From Streptomyces albipurpureus (GTDB taxonomy: Bacteria; Actinomycetota; Actinomycetes; Streptomycetales; Streptomycetaceae): a stretch of 64,000 bases of DNA. Numbering within the stretch: position 1 is the first letter of the stretch; the number at the start of each line of letters is the position of its first letter. Location: contig NZ_JAMQAW010000007.1 in NCBI RefSeq assembly GCF_023701525.1, positions 46,181 through 110,180 on the forward strand, in the 5' to 3' direction. This document shows positions 59,378 through 64,000 of the stretch, one piece after another. The position numbers were made by a program, and so were the translations under genes. The notes below the pieces were generated by a model. It was not told where the DNA came from. It worked only from the letters and a program-made list of their open reading frames with translations, and did not search any database.

Positions 59378-59578
59378 GAGCTCGGGGGCGGTGGGACCCT
59401 TTCCACCGGTCAGCAGGCGGTCAACCGGTCCCACGCCAAGATCCGCGCCCTCGTCGAGCAGGCCATGGCCACCCTCAAGTCCTGGCGGCTCCTCCGCAAG
59501 CTCCGCTGCTCGACCACTCGAATCACCTACCTCGTCCAGGCCGTCCTCACCCCGCATTTGGCCGACTCAGACCGATGA
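59378..59578 (+). pseudogene. IS5-type transposase C-terminal fragment
   Basis: Reads ELGGGGTLSTGQQAVNRSHA, KIRALVEQAMATLKSWRLLR and KLRCSTTRITYLVQAVLT to TGA 59578: the end of an IS5-family DDE transposase of the Streptomyces type. The fusion to the DUF11 fragment at about 59377 and the missing catalytic domain mark it as debris. Confidence 0.75.
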
Positions 59579-59618
59579 TGGAAAATCCTCACTGCCTCCA
59601 CTGCCGCGATCAACCAGC

Positions 59619-62600
59619 TCAAGGCTTTGATCGTCTCCGCGATGTTCCGCCGGGTTCCTCAGCGTGAAGTCCCATTTGCTTCTGATGCTCTGAAAGTTGT
59701 TGGCGGTACTGAGTGATGCTCTCCAGCTTGATCTTCTCGTAGCCACGTATCCCATCGGGTAGCTTGGCAGTCGCCACAGCGAGTTCATAGTTTTCCTGGC
59801 TCAGAGCATTGAGGATAAGTTGCATGGACTGGCGGTACTCGCTGATGAGGTTGCGCTCGGTGCGACGAACCTCGGCATACCCGAATACGTCAAATTGTGA
59901 ACCGCGCAGCCTTCGAGCCAGAACCAGCGCTCTTAGAATTGGATTGAACCATTGCCCGAGCGTGATCTTCTTGTGCATTCCAAGTGCCCGAAGCAGTGGC
60001 GGGTGAAGCCGGTAGGAAATCCTGGCCTGCTCACCGAATTGGGCACGAACTGACGCAGCGACTTCGGGTGCGAGGCTGAGTCTCGCTACCTCATACTCGT
60101 CCTTGTACGCCATCAGCTTGTACAGATGGCGGGCAACTGCCTCAGCGAGCCTGGTCGTGCCAGGTACCCGCTGGGCTTCGGTTTGCCGCACATGCTCAAC
60201 AAATTCCGTGTACTGCCGCGCGTAGGCCGCACTCTGGTAGGCGATGAGGTCAGGTGTCCGGACCTCGACAAGCCGGGCCAGTTCGGAGCCGGACGGAGCA
60301 TGCACGCCGGCGATGAGCTCCTGAGCTGCGGGCGGCGGATTTGCGGCTGTTGGGGCCCCTTGTAGATCGAGCAGAATCCTGTCGAGGGCAACGGGATCGG
60401 CGATTGCCTGCCGCCCACGGCGGAATGCCTGAAGGTTGGCTTCCGCCTTCACGCCGTTGAGGATAATGGCCTTCTCGATGGCTTCGGCAGGAATCGGCAG
60501 CGCACCGCTTTGGAATGCCGCTCCGGTGAGCAGCATGTTTGCGAACTGGTCATCCCCGAGGAGGGTGCTGGCAAGTTGCCTGGCATCAAGGAGCACGGCC
60601 TCCCCGGGAAGGGTTGCCTGCACGATAAGTTCAGTTGTCTGTTCGACGCTGGGGAATGACACTGACGTGTCGCGCACCATGTGACCGGTAGGAACTCGCG
60701 ACGTCGATACGACCGCAAGGGTACGAGCGGGGTCCGCCACCGTCAGGTTTCGGCTGTCAGCTGCGACCAACAGGTCGCATCCCAGGTAGAGGTCGCATTC
60801 TTGCTCGGCAGCTTTGCCGGTCACTTCGACTGGTCCGTCGACAATTTTGATGTCGGAGACAACGGCTCCGCCTTTCTGGGCCAGGCCGGTCTGATCCAGC
60901 GAACGGGCCTGGCGCCCCGCCGTGGTCGCCGCCGTGACCAGGATCTGGGAGAGAGTGACTACACCTGATCCTCCGATTCCGGTGATCCTGGTTGTGTGTA
61001 CGCCCCCTGCGGGCAGGGCTGTACGCTGGCGCGGCGGGGGCACAGCGTCTGCCTCCAGTGGGGGAGCAATACGAGGCCGGTGCCCTGGGGCTGGAACGAT
61101 CGTCAGGAACGACGGGCAGTCTCCCTCAAGGCACGAGTAGTCCTTGTTGCAGGAGCCCTGATCGATCTGCGTCTTCCGCCCAAAGTCAGTCTCCACGGGC
61201 TGGACCGACAAGCAGTTGGACTTGGTCCCGCAGTCCCCACAGCCCTCACAGACCCGCTCATTGATCATCACCCGCTGGACGGGGTCTGGCAGCATGCCGC
61301 GCTTACGCTTGCGTCGCAACTCCGTGGCACATTCCTGGTCGTGGATCAGGACGGTGACGCCTGCCACTTTGGCCAGGGTCTCCTGTGCTTCGACGAGGCG
61401 GTCGCGATGCCACACTTGTGCCCCTCCGGCCAATTTGACGCGGCGGTAGCGACGAGGCTCTTCGGTCGTAACGATGATCCGCTTCACGCCCTCCGCGACG
61501 AGAGCGCGAGTGATTTCAGGAACGGACATGACGCCGGTCGGCTGCTGCCCCCCGGTCATGGCAACGGCAGAGTTGTACAGCAGTTTGTAGGTGATGTTGA
61601 TGCCGCCGGCGACCGCGGCGCGCACGGCTAGACTTCCAGAATGGTGAAAGGTTCCGTCACCGAGGTTTTGCAGTAGGTGATCGCGTTCGAGGAAGGGTGA
61701 CATGCCGATCCACTGGGCCCCTTCGCCGCCCATCTGGGTGAGCCCGGACACCACGCCGGTCTGCTGCTCGTCCATCACAAGCACCATGGCGTGGCAGCCG
61801 ATGCCGGCGCCCACAAGCGAACCCTCGGGGGGCTTGGTGGAAGCATTGTGCGGGCAGCCGGAGCAGAAGTACGGAGTACGGGTCAGCAGGGGAAGGTCGA
61901 TACGTGCGCGCTGCGGTCGGCGGGCTTGCTGCCACTGCCGCACCGACGGAAACTCGTCATGTGCGATGAGGCGAATCGCCAGGCCCTCCGCGACGCTATC
62001 CGGGTCAAGCTCCCCACTCGGAGGGAAGAGCGGGCGGCCGTCCGGGAGTCGTTTCCCGATGACCGCAGGGGCGTTTGGGCGACCGTAGAGCAGGTCCCTG
62101 ACGGCACCTTCCAAGAAGGGCCGCTTCTCCTCCACCACGATGATCTCGCGTAGCCCGGTAGCGAATTGACGGATGGCAGCCGACTCCAGTGGGTAGATCA
62201 TGCCGACCCGCAGTAGACGCACCCCGCGCCGGTTCAGTTCGGCGTCATCCAGCCCCAGCGTGCGAAGCGCCTGCCGCACATCGAGGAAAGTCTTGCCTGC
62301 GGCGAGGATCCCGATGCGGTCGTCCGCGCTGGAGCACTCCTGGCGATTGAGGGTGTTGGCTGCGGCGTACTGCCGTGAAACCTCCAGGCGGATACCGTCC
62401 CTGCTCTCTTCCAATGGGGTGATGTGCGGCTGCAGCAGTTTGGACCCAGGTGCGTGACGGAAGGGTTTGCCCTCCAACAGGAGCTCTGGCGAGGCGGGCA
62501 CGATTCGGTCCGGACCGACCTGGACGGAACTCGATCCGTCCGCAACGTTGGTGGCGATCTTGAGCGCGACCCAGAGCCCGCTGGCACGCGATATGGCGAC

Positions 62601-63164
62601 AGCGTGTAGTCCGAGATCGAGCACGTCCTGGGAGTCCGCGGGATACAGGGTCGGCACGCCGAGATCGGCGAGCAGTTGCTCGGAGGCGCCGGGAACCGTT
62701 GACGATTTCGCTGCCGGGTCGTCCCCGACGAGCGCTATTGCGCCCCCGAGGGGGTGTGTACCCATCAGGTTGTTGTGACGCATGGCGTCCGCTGCCCTGT
62801 CCAGGCCGGGAGATTTTCCGTACCAGTATCCGGTGACCCCTTCGAAACGCCTGTCTGGAAAGGCGGCAGCAAGTTGGGAGCCCTGGACGGCCGTTGCAGC
62901 GAGTTCCTCGTTGACGCCGGGCCGGAAGACGATGTCCAGCTCGTCGAGGTGTGCCTGCTGTCGGGCCAGCTCCAAGTCGTAGCCGGCCAGTGGGGAGCCT
63001 TCGTAGCCAGAAATGAATCCCGCTGTGGCCAACTGGGCACGCTGGTCTGCGCGACGCTGGTCCAGAGGCAGCCGGACAAGGGCCTGGATACCCGTGAGTT
63101 GAACAGTTTTCCCCTCCGCTCCATAGCGGTGATCATTCCTGAGCTGTGCATCCTGATGGGCCAT
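59619..63164 (-). CDS. Fused indolepyruvate/2-oxoacid:ferredoxin oxidoreductase
   Basis: About 1181 residues from ATG 63164 (frame open to 63299 but without coding character). The N-terminal pyrimidine domain begins VQLTGIQALVRLPLDQRRAD and FISGYEGSPLAGYDLELARQ; FCSGCPHNASTKPPEGS opens the thiamine-diphosphate region (GAGIGCHAMVLVMDEQQTGV). VCEGCGDCGTKSNCLS and CNKDYSCLEGDCPSF are iron-sulfur cysteine clusters; ITGIGGSGVVTLSQILVTAA starts the gamma-like domain. Such IorAB-type fusions oxidatively decarboxylate 2-oxoacids to acyl-CoA with ferredoxin. It lies directly downstream of an ACC deaminase gene, which forms 2-oxobutyrate. Confidence 0.9.
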   Translation of the reverse strand: MAHQDAQLRNDHRYGAEGKTVQLTGIQALVRLPLDQRRADQRAQLATAGFISGYEGSPLAGYDLELARQQAHLDELDIVFRPGVNEELAATAVQGSQLAAAFPDRRFEGVTGYWYGKSPGLDRAADAMRHNNLMGTHPLGGAIALVGDDPAAKSSTVPGASEQLLADLGVPTLYPADSQDVLDLGLHAVAISRASGLWVALKIATNVADGSSSVQVGPDRIVPASPELLLEGKPFRHAPGSKLLQPHITPLEESRDGIRLEVSRQYAAANTLNRQECSSADDRIGILAAGKTFLDVRQALRTLGLDDAELNRRGVRLLRVGMIYPLESAAIRQFATGLREIIVVEEKRPFLEGAVRDLLYGRPNAPAVIGKRLPDGRPLFPPSGELDPDSVAEGLAIRLIAHDEFPSVRQWQQARRPQRARIDLPLLTRTPYFCSGCPHNASTKPPEGSLVGAGIGCHAMVLVMDEQQTGVVSGLTQMGGEGAQWIGMSPFLERDHLLQNLGDGTFHHSGSLAVRAAVAGGINITYKLLYNSAVAMTGGQQPTGVMSVPEITRALVAEGVKRIIVTTEEPRRYRRVKLAGGAQVWHRDRLVEAQETLAKVAGVTVLIHDQECATELRRKRKRGMLPDPVQRVMINERVCEGCGDCGTKSNCLSVQPVETDFGRKTQIDQGSCNKDYSCLEGDCPSFLTIVPAPGHRPRIAPPLEADAVPPPRQRTALPAGGVHTTRITGIGGSGVVTLSQILVTAATTAGRQARSLDQTGLAQKGGAVVSDIKIVDGPVEVTGKAAEQECDLYLGCDLLVAADSRNLTVADPARTLAVVSTSRVPTGHMVRDTSVSFPSVEQTTELIVQATLPGEAVLLDARQLASTLLGDDQFANMLLTGAAFQSGALPIPAEAIEKAIILNGVKAEANLQAFRRGRQAIADPVALDRILLDLQGAPTAANPPPAAQELIAGVHAPSGSELARLVEVRTPDLIAYQSAAYARQYTEFVEHVRQTEAQRVPGTTRLAEAVARHLYKLMAYKDEYEVARLSLAPEVAASVRAQFGEQARISYRLHPPLLRALGMHKKITLGQWFNPILRALVLARRLRGSQFDVFGYAEVRRTERNLISEYRQSMQLILNALSQENYELAVATAKLPDGIRGYEKIKLESITQYRQQLSEHQKQMGLHAEEPGGTSRRRSKP

Positions 63165-63334
63165 CGTCAGGGCTTCCCTTCCATTGCAACGGGGCGCCTC
63201 GAGGAGGGGCCACAGGAGAAATTCGCGTGAGAGCGCCGAAGGGGAATACCCCAAACGGGGCGCTACCACAGGAGGCGACGCCGCGTAGAGGGGTTTCATC
63301 GGTCTTGCAGGCGGGCGCGAACGCAGAGTTGGCG

Positions 63335-64000
63335 TCAGCCGCTTAGGAAGGGGTAGCTGTAGGCACTCAGTGCGGGCACTCCGCCAAGGTGTACATACAG
63401 CACCCGCGATCCCGAGGGGAATTCACCTCGCTCAACCATGTCAATCATTCCCTGCATCGACTTTCCCTCGTACACGGGGTCGGTCATCATCCCTTCCAGT
63501 CTTGCGCAACGCCGGATCGCATTCACTGTTTCGGTAGACGGAACGCCGTACCCCGGGAAGGCGTAGCGGGTGTCCAGCACGATATCGGCATCCGTAATGG
63601 TATGTCGCACACCGAGAAGCTCTGCAGTATTTTCGGCGATTCTCCTGATCTGGTTCCTGGTTTCGACGGGACTTGCTGTCACATCAATCCCGATGACTGA
63701 TTGACTGCGGCCTTCGCGGGCAAGTCCAACGACCATGCCCGCCTGGGTACTGCCCGAAGCAGAACAAACGACGATAAAATCGAATGTGAAGCCGAGATCG
63801 CTTTCCTGCTGTCGCAATTCGTCAGCGAACCGCGCATATCCCAGGCCACCCAGAGGGTGGTCCGAAGCGCCGATCGGGATCGGATAGGGTTTGCCGCCCT
63901 CGCTGCGGACCTGCTCGAGTGCTTTCTCCCAACTCTCTTTGACGCCGATGCTGAACTCTTCTTCGGAAAAGTCGAGCTGCGCGCCCAGGACGCGACTCAG
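63335..64000 (-). CDS. acdS: 1-Aminocyclopropane-1-carboxylate deaminase, C-terminal part
   Basis: The gene runs leftward and its start lies beyond the window; 221 C-terminal residues are visible. [20 protein letters not shown] is the phosphate-binding Gly-rich loop region of the PLP fold; [40 protein letters not shown] and [15 protein letters not shown] match ACC deaminases closely. The reaction gives 2-oxobutyrate and ammonia. D-cysteine desulfhydrase, the nearest relative, is the alternative. The catalytic lysine is outside the window. Its stop is 171 bp before the oxidoreductase start on the same strand, suggesting one operon. Confidence 0.85.
   Translation of the reverse strand: MSRVLGAQLDFSEEEFSIGVKESWEKALEQVRSEGGKPYPIPIGASDHPLGGLGYARFADELRQQESDLGFTFDFIVVCSASGSTQAGMVVGLAREGRSQSVIGIDVTASPVETRNQIRRIAENTAELLGVRHTITDADIVLDTRYAFPGYGVPSTETVNAIRRCARLEGMMTDPVYEGKSMQGMIDMVERGEFPSGSRVLYVHLGGVPALSAYSYPFLSG

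Noticed and set aside
1..64000. tRNA, rRNA, phage integrase/attachment sites or CRISPR arrays
   Set aside because: None recognised by eye; no tyrosine or serine recombinase gene and no repeat-spacer pattern was found.

Overview
The window is high-GC actinobacterial DNA with strong third-position GC bias. The terminal-protein pair tap-tpg, a TrwC/MobF relaxase, a replication-relaxation protein, nSTAND/WD40 proteins and many IS110 copies together point to Streptomyces or a close relative, either on a linear plasmid or in a chromosome arm that has absorbed linear-plasmid DNA. No tRNA, rRNA or CRISPR array was seen.

Layout. 0-7.8 kb: end of a TPR protein, a small protein with an internal duplication, a frameshifted HEPN/zinc-ribbon gene, an NmrA-like oxidoreductase and two membrane proteins. 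7.8-26 kb: replication-relaxation protein, NUDIX, an intact IS110 element, a two-gene nSTAND-WD40 module, a MobF relaxase with a basic partner gene, an MFS exporter, remnants of an RHS toxin, IS110 and a ricin-type lectin, and a 0.36-kb segment present twice (16.5 and 25.2 kb). 26-33 kb: decayed hypotheticals, then tpg and tap, the telomere-replication genes. 33-42.7 kb: heavily scrambled accessory DNA with truncated RelE, NUDIX, kinase, IS110, Tn3 and Mu-type transposase pieces, plus a few intact genes (TetR with a clear operator, an HExxH protein, a DUF5710/HNH-like protein, MerR) and a chimeric hydrolase gene.

43-59 kb is an intact catabolic divergon. Eight genes run leftward from 51.6 kb: NCS2 permease, Rieske oxygenase, 3Fe-4S-type ferredoxin, ferredoxin reductase, an unknown protein, enoyl-CoA hydratase, NCS1 permease and an amidohydrolase/deaminase. 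Seven run rightward from 51.9 kb: Asp/Glu-racemase-family enzyme, NodB/PuuE-type deacetylase, GntR regulator, DUF1116, amidase, DUF2237 and MFS. Two GTATAC-centred operator-like sites lie in the shared control region. The gene content suggests uptake, ring oxidation and hydrolytic opening of a nucleobase-like N-heterocycle or cyclic imide/ureide; the substrate is not known.

59-64 kb: two transposon/surface-protein scraps, then a leftward pair of an ACC deaminase (running off the window) and a fused 2-oxoacid:ferredoxin oxidoreductase, which could form a short route from 1-aminocyclopropane-1-carboxylate through 2-oxobutyrate to an acyl-CoA.
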